Below, in pieces: positions 48,941 to 59,770 of a stretch of DNA of 64,000 nucleotides. Under the pieces are notes generated by a model. It was not told the DNA's origin. It saw only the letters and a list, made by a program, of their open reading frames with translations, and ran no database searches. Both the position numbers and the translations under genes were made by a program. Numbering within the stretch: position 1 is the stretch's first letter; each line of letters opens with the position of its first letter. This stretch comes from Corella eumyota. Lineage: Eukaryota; Chordata; Ascidiacea; Phlebobranchia; Corellidae. Where the stretch lies: contig OY720101.1 of assembly GCA_963082875.1 (NCBI GenBank), positions 3,658,001 through 3,722,000 of the forward strand. The letters run 5' to 3'.

Positions 48941-49411
48941 TTTAAGTAATTTCCCACCCACTAACCACCTTATGTAATACTAAAATTGTTTATAAATATA
49001 ACATAATTGTTATATTTGTATCCTGCCATTTTAGTGGTCCTAGTTATTTCTGATTTGTTATTAAACATAAACTACTTCTGTGCCAGTCTTTATATTGGCC
49101 AAAAATGCAAAAGTAAGCAAAGATTTTGTTACACTGTTTTATTGAAAATAACAACTTTCGCCTACATATTTAGGGCATGTCAAAATTAAAATTAAATTTA
49201 CATAAAAAATAAACAATGCTAACATTTAACATTCTAAATAAGATTAGAAACGAAATCAACTACAACATTATTATTCATTGAAACTTAGTACTGAAAGTTA
49301 ATTTATTGTTAGTACAGCATAATCTAAAATAAATCCTTTAAAATGAGTAAATAATGGTTTTTAACAAATTTATCGCCAACACAATTGCAACTAAAATAAC
49401 ATTTTTACATT
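48941..49411. other. 3' flank of DNA ligase III gene
   Basis: AT-rich. A minus-strand AATAAA at 49302-49307, about 105 bp past the ligase stop, is a good poly(A) signal. No other feature seen. Confidence 0.45.
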
Positions 49412-51958
49412 TTACAGTGAAATTTTTTGTTTAATACACTTCCAGATTTGTTCTAAGGTCACCAACTTTGCTAACTTTGGTATGTCATTAGGTTTAATCA
49501 AATCAGATTCCACAACATGGGTTGCATTTTCTATTTCATACTCTTCAATAACATCGCCATTACATGCCACCACATGTCGTTTTAAAAGTTTAAAGTCTGA
49601 AATATCCTTAGGAATATAAATCTGAACCCCTTTGAAAACATCATTCAAAAAATCAGCTTGTCCAGCCTTAAGTAACTCAGAACCACTTGCGTTTGATATT
49701 TCTGATGACTTTTTCTTTGATTTTGTTGAGGTAGATGGTTTGTCAAGTAGTAAGGATATGTCAGATTCTTCTTTTGACTTTTCGAACAAAATATGTAGTC
49801 TTTTTAAAGATGTTGCTGTTTCCCAATCTTTGTCTTTGCGAATTTTTGTCACTCTTGGAAAACGAACAGACAATCCATCAGCAGTATGTAAATCAGACTT
49901 TGTAAATTCTGTTCCAGTAATTTCCCAAACTGGAGCCTTCTTTGGATCTTCAACAACCAAATCTGGGACATGCTGCTTGCTTACATTAAGCCAGGCAGGT
50001 ACTTTACTGTAATCCTTGCTTATTTTAATGGTTTTAAGTTCTTTGTTGATTTTTTCAAGGGTTTTATCGTCATGACCATTACCTACTTTTGTCACAGTGC
50101 ACCATCGCTTCTTTACATGGTCATAAACTCCCATTAAAAACACTGACATCAGCCCTCCCTTGTTACCAGTACCATAATAAGCACCAAGAACCACAAGATC
50201 CGCAGTATCAGCCATCTGACCCTGCATTAGATAATCTTTTTTAACTTTAAGCCAATGGCGTTTTCCAGGTTCATAGAGGCCTCTTATGTCTTTTAAAACA
50301 AGACCTTCCAATCCTTCCTTAATAACTCTGATAATCATATTTTTAAGATCATCGGGCTTGTTAACATATTTCATTTCAGATAACATAACACGATTTGGTA
50401 TCTCTGTCATGTTTTCTTCTAAATATTTGCGCCTCTCCTTCATCGATAATTTCATTAAATTTTTCCCATTGAAATGAAGAATGTCGAAAACAAACAAGCA
50501 AACATTTGCATCTTGAAATTTTGATTTCTTGTGAACACCTAAAGTACCAAATGGAAGTGGGTTACTTGTTTTATTGTCCACCAACAAAACTTCACTGTCC
50601 AAAATCATGCTATTGCCACCTGGAAAAGCTTTTGGTATATGCTCTTCAAAATGTGCAATTTTATGCTTTTGCACTGGCTTAAGACTTCTGCTGTAAAACT
50701 GGAAATCACCTTCCTTCATATGAAGTTGTACTCTTTCACCATCATACTTGATCTCGGAATACATTCCGTTTGGACACTTTTTTATTGCTTGTTCAACTGA
50801 TTTGCAGGCTTCAGCTAACATTGGAGCTACAGGTGTCATTAGTGAAGCCCTGATTTCAAGCTCTTTGGTTCCATTCTTCTTTTTTTCAAAAATCCGATCA
50901 ATAACATCTTTTAAATCTTTGGATGCTTTAAATGCTTCATGCGCGTTTGAATCTAGTGCATCCAAGATATGCTTAGGGCCAGCAGTTATTTTAAGGTCTC
51001 CTTTGATCAAACGAACAATGGTTTTTAGGTCATTTGCAGTACATTTTTTTGTGATTGTTTTCAGTAAAGTCATCTGGTCCTCTTCACGAGTAAGTTTGGA
51101 TAACCTCTCAAGATAATTATCAACATCATGTACAGTAAGATTGCTTTTCTTTAAAGGAGGGCACGATATACTGGATTCAAAGAATGTAAAAACTGTTTCG
51201 GAAACGTCACCTTGCTCCAAATCTTCAACCATTTCATCTAGATCTTGCACAAAAATTTGACTGAACAATTTGACTAGTTGTTTGCTTTGAAGATTGTAAA
51301 TTCTTTTAATTGACCCTGGCATAAGAAGCTTAACAATCATATACACATCACCAGTGAAACCGTTTCCAGACGTACCCTTTTCCAGGAATCGTTTTAAGAT
51401 GTTAGATTTCTCATTATAGCTTGCTTCTTCTGCAACAGCTCCACACAAACGTCGAAATTCACGAAATTGATCATCTTTGGAAATAGAAACTTTAGGTTTT
51501 ATGTCGATAGGAGACACTGACACAGATGTCGTTGGACTGTCTTTTTTAGGAGATGTTTTAATGCTTGTTTTTGCAGGGGGAGCGCTTGTTACTGGGTCAG
51601 AAGCCTTTCGCTTCTTTGGGGTACCCTTTTTAGGCGTTTTCTTTTTAGCTTGTGCCTCACATAACGTTTTAATAAGTGACCTAATCTCATCCTTTTCCTC
51701 ATCTTTCATGTCCACAAATCCCTCTAAATCACTGGGATCCTCAATCTTTTTTGTTGTAGCTCTTGCACGTTCAAAAGTTAGAAAAATGCATGGGATATGA
51801 TGGTACTGTTTCATCGTGCCTTCGCCATCTGAGAAAAAATTTGGAGTCACTTTTGCGATCCGAGCCGCCCCCTTTTCGATCGGTTGCTTGCATTTTTTGC
51901 AGTTTGATTTTCGCTTGCTGTAATCGCAAGAAAATTTCGTGGAATTTGAGTCATCCAT
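49412..51958 (-). CDS. LIG3: DNA ligase III, ATP-dependent, intronless
   Basis: A single minus-strand ORF of 848 aa. A PARP-type zinc finger (CKKC ... HHIPC, about residues 20-57) is followed by a Lys/Pro/Ser linker, the DNA-binding domain, and the nucleotidyltransferase core with motif I KYDGERVQLH (adenylated Lys404, codon 50747-50749), GLEGLVLKD (motif IV) and WLKVKKDYL (motif V). After the OB fold comes a C-terminal BRCT domain (about residues 765-848) that in vertebrates pairs with XRCC1. LIG3 seals nicks in base-excision and single-strand-break repair and in mitochondria. The start at 51958 corresponds to the nuclear-type N terminus just ahead of the zinc finger; no mitochondrial leader is visible directly upstream. 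The lack of introns is unusual here. Confidence 0.95.
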   Translation of the reverse strand: MDDSNSTKFSCDYSKRKSNCKKCKQPIEKGAARIAKVTPNFFSDGEGTMKQYHHIPCIFLTFERARATTKKIEDPSDLEGFVDMKDEEKDEIRSLIKTLCEAQAKKKTPKKGTPKKRKASDPVTSAPPAKTSIKTSPKKDSPTTSVSVSPIDIKPKVSISKDDQFREFRRLCGAVAEEASYNEKSNILKRFLEKGTSGNGFTGDVYMIVKLLMPGSIKRIYNLQSKQLVKLFSQIFVQDLDEMVEDLEQGDVSETVFTFFESSISCPPLKKSNLTVHDVDNYLERLSKLTREEDQMTLLKTITKKCTANDLKTIVRLIKGDLKITAGPKHILDALDSNAHEAFKASKDLKDVIDRIFEKKKNGTKELEIRASLMTPVAPMLAEACKSVEQAIKKCPNGMYSEIKYDGERVQLHMKEGDFQFYSRSLKPVQKHKIAHFEEHIPKAFPGGNSMILDSEVLLVDNKTSNPLPFGTLGVHKKSKFQDANVCLFVFDILHFNGKNLMKLSMKERRKYLEENMTEIPNRVMLSEMKYVNKPDDLKNMIIRVIKEGLEGLVLKDIRGLYEPGKRHWLKVKKDYLMQGQMADTADLVVLGAYYGTGNKGGLMSVFLMGVYDHVKKRWCTVTKVGNGHDDKTLEKINKELKTIKISKDYSKVPAWLNVSKQHVPDLVVEDPKKAPVWEITGTEFTKSDLHTADGLSVRFPRVTKIRKDKDWETATSLKRLHILFEKSKEESDISLLLDKPSTSTKSKKKSSEISNASGSELLKAGQADFLNDVFKGVQIYIPKDISDFKLLKRHVVACNGDVIEEYEIENATHVVESDLIKPNDIPKLAKLVTLEQIWKCIKQKISL

Positions 51959-53074
51959 TTAAACATAAAAAGTTAGACCAGAACTTTATAACAAGAAACC
52001 TAATTACGAAGAAAATGCAATTTAAAATTAGTCAGAATTTAAATGAATAAAGTGTTTAAAACAAAAAATAATCTAGCAGTTTAACTTTGCCCGAATTAAA
52101 CTGTATAAGTCAAGTTAAAAACTAATAACAATTGAAAAGCGTGGAGTATTTATATGTATGTGTTGTCAGGGAATTTAACTGTGTTTTTTTACATTGTGAA
52201 ACCAATCGGCAGAAGACGGGCATGCCTGCTCGTATTTATTTGACTTTTATTACATCACAATACGTAATTTACGTTTGAACGAGCTGGACTGACAACGGTT
52301 TTAGTACCGCATGATTGCTCACGGGGAAAAACATCAGATTTATTATGATTTCTATTTAGAGCACGTGCAACTTCGTTTTCTAATAGTTTTAATATATAAT
52401 TTTCTAGGCAAGCATGTTAAAAACATGTTAAATAATGTAACAAAAACTAATTTTACATATGGTAAAAGGTAAATTTAAATAGCATGGGTAAAAAAGTAGA
52501 CTTAAGATAGAATGGTGAAATAAACTAAGTAACTAATATTAAAAAAAGTTGAGAAGATTATTTAATTGAAGTAATAAGAAAGTGTTGATAACATGCAGTT
52601 GTTGACAAACTTTACTTTGTAGTCAGTTGTCAGAAAAATGTTTGGAACTAAGCCCATAAAGTAACTTTCCAACCAAAAGCTTTTAAATAACTTCTGTAGG
52701 GATTTCAAGTACTGAACTTATATATAACTAAAAGGTTATTTTTTTATTTATTTCACATAACATTTATTGTACAATAGAAACAGCTTATTCCATAAATTTA
52801 ATATACGATAATAACAGCTTGTCGAATATATAAATGTACAAATTAAAGTTGCTATTTGAGAAGAAAATCGGACAGCGACACAGCAAAAACATTTAAAAAC
52901 AATAACTTAGATTAAAGTTATGATTGGCTTTTAAAACAAACATCAGCATGTAGTTATACAAATGTTAGTAACAGTTTAATTTTGCAATTTTTTTATTCAC
53001 AGCAACTTTTCAAGTGCCGGGCGATATTTAAGTTAAAATAAAATACTGATAAAATGAAAAAGGTAGAACAGGGA
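51959..53074. other. Spacer between LIG3 and the HIG1-domain gene
   Basis: No ORF supported. The LIG3 promoter should lie here; a CCAAT box (ACCAATCGGC) is near 52200-52210. The part next to 53074 is 3' UTR of the minus-strand HIG1-domain gene. Confidence 0.4.
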
Positions 53075-53708
53075 TTATCTTTTGGTTGTTGCAAATTCTT
53101 CAGCTTCAGTTTTGCCGGTCAATCTTTGGTATAACATTACTCCTGCACCACATGCTAACAATCCGGCCTGAAAAACAAGATTATTTATTTGAAAAAAAAG
53201 AGAACTTTTGCTACTATTGTCATTTAAAGTAAAACCACAAACTGCTTACTCTACTTTAAACATCACAAAGGTAATAATTAATTTATCTTATTACTTGGTC
53301 AAAAACTTTTAACATATTACATATTATATCTGTAAAGATATTAATAGCCTGTTACCTATTTGGGCGTAATATAATATTAAAAAGGTGCATTTTCAAAGGC
53401 TAGTATATTAAAACAGTAACATGTCTTTTAACTTACAAATGAGCCTTGTGCTGCAAGCCGCATATTAATTAGGTACAACGAAAGTCGAATATTTCTTTTT
53501 CTGATTCCGTAAAATCCAACAGCAACTATGCTAGTAAGCAAGCCAACTCCTAAAAAATCAATAAAAAAAAACATTTTAATAACCTTGTTTGGTTGTTTAA
53601 ATAAAACTTTAAAAATTATTTAATACTATGTGCTTATTTTATTTTTAATTTAAACAATTTACCTGTATAAAACAGAGTTTTGTCAGGTTTATTATGTTTT
53701 CCAGACAT
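53075..53708 (-). CDS. HIGD1-like: HIG1-domain small mitochondrial membrane protein
   Basis: Three minus-strand exons (53664-53708 less one base at the donor, 53437-53549, 53075-53167) encode about 83 aa. The individual exons are too short to stand out, but the spliced protein is clear: MSGKHNKPDKTLFYTGVG, a first hydrophobic segment (GLLTSIVAVGFYGI), the HIG1 signature NIRLSLYLINMRLAAQGSF, and a second hydrophobic segment (AGLLACGAGVMLYQRL). The signature matches SIHLIHMRVAAQGF of vertebrate HIGD1A. Family members sit in the inner mitochondrial membrane and associate with respiratory complexes III/IV; HIGD1A is hypoxia-induced in vertebrates. Exon 1 ends at 53663 with the donor GTAAAT. Confidence 0.85.
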
Positions 53709-55760
53709 GTTGTTTTAATATTTTGGCCTATATATTAAATTTATTTCAAGGTAACAATGCAATAACTAGAAATTAAAAAAAAATTCATTTCAGATATTTG
53801 TTCATAAACGTTTATTTCACGAATTACATGCAGGTAAATTTTAAAATTCTGACTATTAAAACTAAAAACAGTTTATTCAACACAGACGGACAGACAAACA
53901 GAGGTAAACCTTAAAATTAATTTATTCAAATATACTTGAGGTAAGTAAACAAAAAACTCGCAAAGTCACTTCCTTGAACTTCTTTTATAACTAATAAAGT
54001 GGGATGATTCAACTCAATACGTGAAATTATAAATAACCAAACGACCTTTAACTTTTACAAAGTTTGCCTTTTTCTTTTTTTTAAAGAAAGAGTATTACGC
54101 AATATCAATTCTAATATATATCGTTATATAACGTTGTTAACACCCCAAGGTTAAGGTTATACTAGTAATGGCTAACGTTAAATGAATAACATCTGAAAGT
54201 TGATAGTTATTTGTCAAAACAGGAGAAAGAATCAAAATAATGTTGTTTACGCCGAAATTTCGTCATTTGTTCATTTTAGGGAATTTCCCCTAAAATTTAT
54301 ATCACGTAGGATAAAAACTTTTGGGCACTATGTAAAAGGCGGAGTGCTTGTGCAGAGTGTTCTGTTTGATTTTTTTATTGACGTAACTTATGATGACGTC
54401 ATCAGAATGTTATGTTGGTACGATGATAGCATAAGGTTAACATACAACCATCTGTGGTACTTAAAATGTAGAAAACTATACCCAGCAGATACTGATAAAT
54501 GATAATAACTTTTAGGCGGACATGACGTCATAACCCATGTGTGCTACATTTTTATTCCCCCAATTCTATAGTAAATTTACTTTTTAATCGGATGAAGCTA
54601 ACTTTAAGTTGGCACAAAGGGGGTGACGCAGTCAATGGGTGCATTATATGACGAAATAATGTATTTCAATTATCAGTTTTTGGGCGGTAATGACGTTATA
54701 ACCCCTGTGTCCCACGTTTTTATTGCCCAGTCCCAAAAGTAAATTCAATTTGCAATCGAACGATACTATCTAGAAGTTTCTGTATTTCCTATATGTTAAA
54801 AAACTTTTACATAACAAGTTACAGTCGCTTATATTCATGTACACTATATTAGGCAACCTATTCGTAATTAATTCTTAATTTTATTTAAATTTTTTCACTT
54901 TTTCTATTTTAAATATTACGCTAGGTTAACACACAAAAATGGATTAAAACATTTGAATGTAAAGGTTTAAACAGAATTCTTAATTTAAGTTATTTTAATA
55001 AAGTTTTTTAACAGAACATTATAATTTGAAAATTAAAAAAAAATTTAACTTTTATTGGGGAAACACTAATTTTTAAACTTTTTTGTCACGGTATCGTTAT
55101 CAGTAAAAGGTGCGAAATCGGCACTTTTTTGAAGTGATTTTTGCGCGTTTTACTGATAGCATGAGCAAAATTTTCTATTTTGTTAGTAGTTTATTGATTT
55201 TTTAAGAATGTTAATAAATAATATTAATATATATTTACCAGAGCCTATAAAGAAACAAGAAGACAAGTAATATATCAATAAATGGAAATATTTTAAGGTA
55301 AGTTAATTTCGTAAAAAATATTATAATATTTAAAAAAAAATTTTTAAAGCAAACAAAGCAAGCATAGACAATCGTCGATTTAAAAAATGTTGTTTTCACA
55401 AATTGAATTTTTAAACCAGCTACATACAGATATACTTTAACGTTTATATTTTTAAAAATTATTATAGCCTATATTTAAAATTTTGTTATTTAAAAGATAT
55501 TCAAATCATGATTGGATTATCAGGATCTGGACTGAGCAATTGATCTGCATACACTTTCTTTACAACTAACAGATGTGGTAGGGACATAGTCTGGAAAATA
55601 GGGCAGTTTTGACACTATCTAGCGTTATTGTGATTGTGCTTATACAGGTACCCAAATTTTAATCTTGTGTGTACACGCTGCATTATTTTTCAGACTAGGT
55701 AAGGTTTTACTCATTTTTTCATTTGCTTTTTTTTATGTTATTAAGATTTATGTCTTATAG
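53709..55760. other. Gene-free region with a small tandem repeat
   Basis: AT-rich, no supported gene. A 100-codon plus ORF at 54200-54502 resembles nothing and is probably chance. Exact TGACGTCA occurs at 54394 and 54523, the second inside the small tandem repeat listed separately. Confidence 0.4.
54511..54770 (+). repeat. Diverged tandem duplication, period about 169 bp
   Basis: GGCGG(A/T)nATGACGT(C/T)ATAACCC(A/C)TGTGT at 54515 recurs at 54684, followed in both by ACnTTTTTATTnCCC, GTAAATT and AATCG(G/A)A. About 90 bp of each copy can be aligned. Confidence 0.6.
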
Positions 55761-56024
55761 CAAAGGTGGTCAATAAATCATTTAACTTTGGCAATTACTA
55801 AAATAATAAACTCTGTAAAATTTAGAATTTTAAAGTGACTATAAAAATTATCAGATGCTAGGTTTCTAACAATGCAAACTGTTAATATCAGTTTCGATAA
55901 TCTTATTTTTTTAGGATTAATTTTAACAATTATTTGAACTTGTGTTATGTTTCTATCTATTAACGAATAGGTAGTTATCAACACTCATTAAGGTTAAATT
56001 TTTAAATAACTGTGCCCACCTTTG
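55761..56024. mobile_element. Small inverted-repeat element, hAT-like MITE candidate
   Basis: Starts CAAAGGTGGTCAATAAATCA and ends, read from the other strand, CAAAGGTGGGCACAGTTATT. Weaker similarity extends inward to about 40 bp (ATTTAACTTTGG against ATTTAACCTTAA). The ends resemble hAT termini. The adjacent octamers TCTTATAG and CCTAACAG could be a decayed 8-bp target duplication. No coding capacity. Confidence 0.4.
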
Positions 56025-57092
56025 CCTAACAGGTTTATAGTAAATGTGCTTGTCATATAAAAACAAGAAGTATTTAAATCTACCAAAATGACAGTTTATT
56101 TACCCTGGCACAATTTTGTTTTTTAGATATAAAAGGCTTTGTAAATATTGATGTAAATATCTATGATTTGTTTTATGTTCTTCTTGTTACCATATGGCAT
56201 TTACATTCACTATAAAACCAGATTAACTTTTTTATTTGTGCTAATTGTTAGTTTAATTAACGGATATCAGTATGTGTTTTTATGTTTTTATGTTTTATGT
56301 ATAAAGTAACATGTTTGGACCTAATATATACTATATGCCTTGTGGCATTCACCTTGCTGACATCTTTTTAGTTAAGTAACGTAGCCATGTGGCATCTTTA
56401 TAATTCTTTGTACTCTGTGCACATTCCAAGAATGCTTTTGCCTGCTAAAATGGCTAAGTTATTTTATGGTCCACAGGTAGCATACATGCTGCTGCGCGTT
56501 CTAAAAATAGATCTCTACATAGAAACGGCAAACAGATTGCTTAAACGCTTTTGGCATGGAGTGTTAAATTTAAAAAAAAACATTAAAATCCAAAAAATTG
56601 TTTCAAATTAAAATACTGTCATGGGATTGTTTAATTTTGGTAGGATAACATAAAATAAGCAAAAATTTTTCTAAATTTTGAAAAAAACTTAAAAAAAAAA
56701 ATTAATCTTTTATTAAAAAAATAAAAAATTATGTACAAATTTATGTCAAAATTATTGATACAATGATTGGTAGTTCAACTTATAGCCATGTAATGCAATG
56801 TAGTTTTTTTAAAACCTAAATTTAATATATTCTAGCCTATGTTAAAACTAAATCAAAAAAATTTTTTTGAAAAAACTAAATATGACAAAATTTAAATAAT
56901 AATAAGAATTTTTTTCTTAAACAACATTTACATACCTAAAAAAAATAAGTAGTTGTTAAAAAAAACAAACTGCTTTAATCTTTCTTTATTTGCAAAAAAA
57001 ATACTGAAAAAGATGTTAAGCCAATAACTAATTTATTTTTTATTAACAATAATCAAAATATATGAAGTTTAAATATTTTTTTTCTTTTTTTA

Positions 57093-57301
57093 AATATTAT
57101 AGTGTGGTCATTCGAGGCGAACCCACTAAAATATTAAAACCTTTTTTTTTTTTTAATTATTGTAGTGTGGTTGCTCTTTGAGTACTCACTACAATACTAA
57201 AATTTTTTTATATTTATATATACATTGAATAATAAATAATTTTTTTAAAAAACTCTTTTCGATATTAAAGTGTGGTCGTTCCTGGAGTACCCACTTTAGT
57301 A
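57093..57301 (+). repeat. Three hairpins with identical 10-19-10 geometry
   Basis: Stem halves are TATTATAGTG/CACTAAAATA (57095-57133), TATTGTAGTG/CACTACAATA (57158-57196) and TATTAAAGTG/CACTTTAGTA (57263-57301), each enclosing exactly 19 nt that begin TGGT and end ACC or ACT. Stem positions change in step between copies (G-C versus A-T; T-A versus A-T). A decayed fourth left half with TGTTCATTCTTTGTG lies near 58821. Confidence 0.7.
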
Positions 57302-57420
57302 TAAAACAATTTTCAACAAAACATAAACACAAAAAAACTTGTGCAAATATTGCAAAATATGAAACTGACATCAATCTGCATATCTTTTGGACACTGATTT
57401 TGAGCTTAATTATTCAATAA

Positions 57421-57491
57421 AAATGAAACGTTAAAACAAACTTTCCAAGAAGCAAAAAAAATGAAATGTTAAAACAAACTTTCCAAGAAGC
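57421..57491 (+). repeat. 33-bp direct repeat pair
   Basis: AAATGAAACGTTAAAACAAA...CCAAGAAGC at 57421-57453 recurs at 57459-57491 with one mismatch. The near identity suggests a younger event than the foldback arms. Confidence 0.8.
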
Positions 57492-57605
57492 ATTACTGTC
57501 AAAAAAACTATGATGTTGTAAGATGGACAACAAATCTAAGAACAGTAAAAGAGCTAATCATCATGCTGATACACCAAGTTATAATTCTACTTATGAATTA
57601 AAAAA

Positions 57606-58463
57606 CAAGGAAAAATAAAATATTTTGCTGGTGAATCAAGAAAGAAAAAAATGTGCCTCAAAAAAACTAAAAACTATTTTTACGTAACGAACAAGTAGAA
57701 TAGTAATAAATTGAAAATTATCTGAAATGGAAAGCAAAAACAAAAAAAACTATGCAGATGTTATGCAAATTTTACTTCAACAAATTTACGAATAACTAAA
57801 AATATTACTGTGGTACATAAAAGAAGCATTGAAAAGAAATATAAAAGAATTTAAAAAGCAATACTGAAGAAAAAGTTTTACACATGACATACGCAGTATA
57901 AAAATACTTGAACATCGTTTCTTTTTTAAGATTTGAGGTTCATTTTTGCTGTTGTTATGCTCTACAAAATAAAACTTACTCTGAAAAAACATTGAAAACA
58001 CTAAAAGCATGTTAAAAACCCTTTTAAAAAAAGTGAAAAAAGGGAAATCAAGGAAAAATAAATAAAAATATTTTGCTGATGAACCAAAAATGAAAAAAAT
58101 GTGCATAAAAAAACTAAAAACTATTTTTATGTAACAACAAGTAAAATAGTGATGGTTGAAAATTTTCTGAAATTTAGAGCAAAACTAAAAAAACTGTGCA
58201 GACAAGACATTATGCTAATTTTACTTCAATGAATTTACGAACAACTAAAATGCTGCTGTGTTACATTAAATAAAGCCTTGAAAAGAAATAAAGAGCTTTA
58301 AAAAACAATACTGAGTAAAGAATAATACACACGTACTGCAGTATAAAAACTTGGACATCGTTTCTTTTTAAAATTTGAGGTTCATTTTTGCTGTTGTTAT
58401 GCTCTAACAAAATAAAACTTACTATGAAAAAACATTGTAAACACTAAAAGCATGTTAAAAACT
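57606..58463 (+). repeat. Tandem duplication, about 0.44 kb per copy
   Basis: Copy A (about 57606-58020) and copy B (about 58049-58463) align along their length. Shared anchors are TATTTTGCTG, AACTAAAAACTATTTTTA(C/T)G, TTTGAGGTTCATTTTTGCTG and ACTAAAAGCATGTTAAAAAC. Both lie inside the foldback element. No reading frame is preserved. Confidence 0.8.
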
Positions 58464-59683
58464 ATTTTGAAAAAAGGAAAAACTAAATTGCTTACAAAAA
58501 CATGCCAAACTACAATGTTAATTTAAAGAAAACTGTTGGAAAAGAAAAATTGGTGGAAAGTGAATAATAACAAATTTCCAAGCAAAGTTAACCAAACAGC
58601 TGGTTATTGAATTGTGTATTTTCAAAGCACAATTAAAAAGTAACCATGCAAAGAAAATTCAAAGAGTGACGACTTAAAAAAAACTTTTGTCAAGCTTCAA
58701 CAAATATTTTGCAAAAAACACACAATTAACAATATGTGGTGTTAGTTTATTCCTGGCAAACTTAACACAACACATGTATACAATACATTAATAACACAAA
58801 ATTAAACTTCTTTGTTTTTAATTAAAGTGTGTTCATTCTTTGTGATCACAATGTCCTTTTTCTTATTTTTTTTTAATACCGAAGCTAATATAAGCTTTGT
58901 AAAAAAAGCATGTATATACAAAATTTTTAAAATTTAAAAGTATGGATTTTGTTGAAAAAAATTTAACATGCATAAAATAAAATTATTTAAACTTATATTT
59001 TGATGTTTATTGTTATAAAATTCCTTAACATCTTTATGGTCAAATTTATACTAAAACTATTAAAATATGTAAAATGTTGTAGGCAAAAAAATTTAAAAAT
59101 TTTATTTTTTTTAAAAAAATTTAAAAATTTTATTTTTTAATTAAAACTAAATTCAAAATTGCATAAGGACAATTTTTAACTCCAAAACTAAATTTTACAT
59201 TGCTATATATGCACTACCAAGTTATTCTTATTATCCTACCATAAACAATCCCATGATAGATTAAAATGACTCTGTGCCAAAAGTTTTTAAACAATCTAAA
59301 CCGTTTCACAGGGTCTATTTTTAGAAACCGTATGCAGAATTATGCTACAGGTGTGTCATGAAATAGCTTACTCATTTTTGCTCGGTAACATTCTGGCATG
59401 TGTGCATGGTATAAAGATTGTAAATATTGCTATTATGGTTATGATATTTGACTAAAAAAGAAGCCAGTTAATGTGCATGCCATCAGGCATAAGGTGTCTA
59501 TTTTTTTTAAATGTTGTTATTATATACATGACACATACAAACATAAAATATTTTTGTTGTTATCCTTTTTTTTTTGAATATATAAATTTTATTTTGTACA
59601 ACCTTCATTAATTTTAATTAAAATTTGTTTTGTTTAATGAACAATTGTTCGAATTAATCACTTTTATTTTACAGTTGTCAAAT

Positions 59684-59770
59684 GAACTCTTGTACTTCAC
59701 AGTCCTTGCTACTTTTCTTTCGTACTTTATGATCCTTACTAATACTGGGGACCATAAAGTACAAAAGTTC
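59684..59770 (+). ncRNA. Pre-miRNA-like hairpin (candidate)
   Basis: GAACTCTTGTACTTCACAGT (5' arm) pairs with the 3' arm ending ACCATAAAGTACAAAAGTTC: 5 pairs, one mismatch, 8 pairs, a 4x4 internal loop, then GTCC/GGAC, total span 87 nt. The terminal loop of about 44 nt is large and contains a further related copy (CGTACTTTATGATCC), so this may instead be a decayed repeat. Confidence 0.3.

Larger units (their letters stand above)
56333..59500. mobile_element. 3.2-kb foldback element with long terminal inverted repeats
   Basis: The left arm (56333-56815) and right arm (59165-59500) are inverted copies. TATGCCTTGTGGCATTCACC matches TATGCCTGATGGCATGCACA on the other strand at the far end. GTTCTAAAAATAGA, AGATTGCTTAAACGCTTTTGGCA, CATGGGATTGTTTAATTTTGGTAGGATAA and TTGGTAGTTCAACTTATAGC each have inverted partners in the same order. 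The interior is AT-rich, with no transposase ORF. It carries three hairpins and a tandem duplication. This fits a non-autonomous foldback DNA transposon, diverged and so not recent. Exact ends and target duplication are not resolved. Confidence 0.7.

Noticed and set aside
54200-54502. 100-codon plus-strand ORF
   Set aside because: No family resemblance, no splice context, overlaps a CRE word and lies next to a tandem repeat; likely chance.
56387-56611. 74-codon ORF in the left foldback arm
   Set aside because: The inverted copy in the right arm does not keep the frame, and the sequence does not resemble a transposase.
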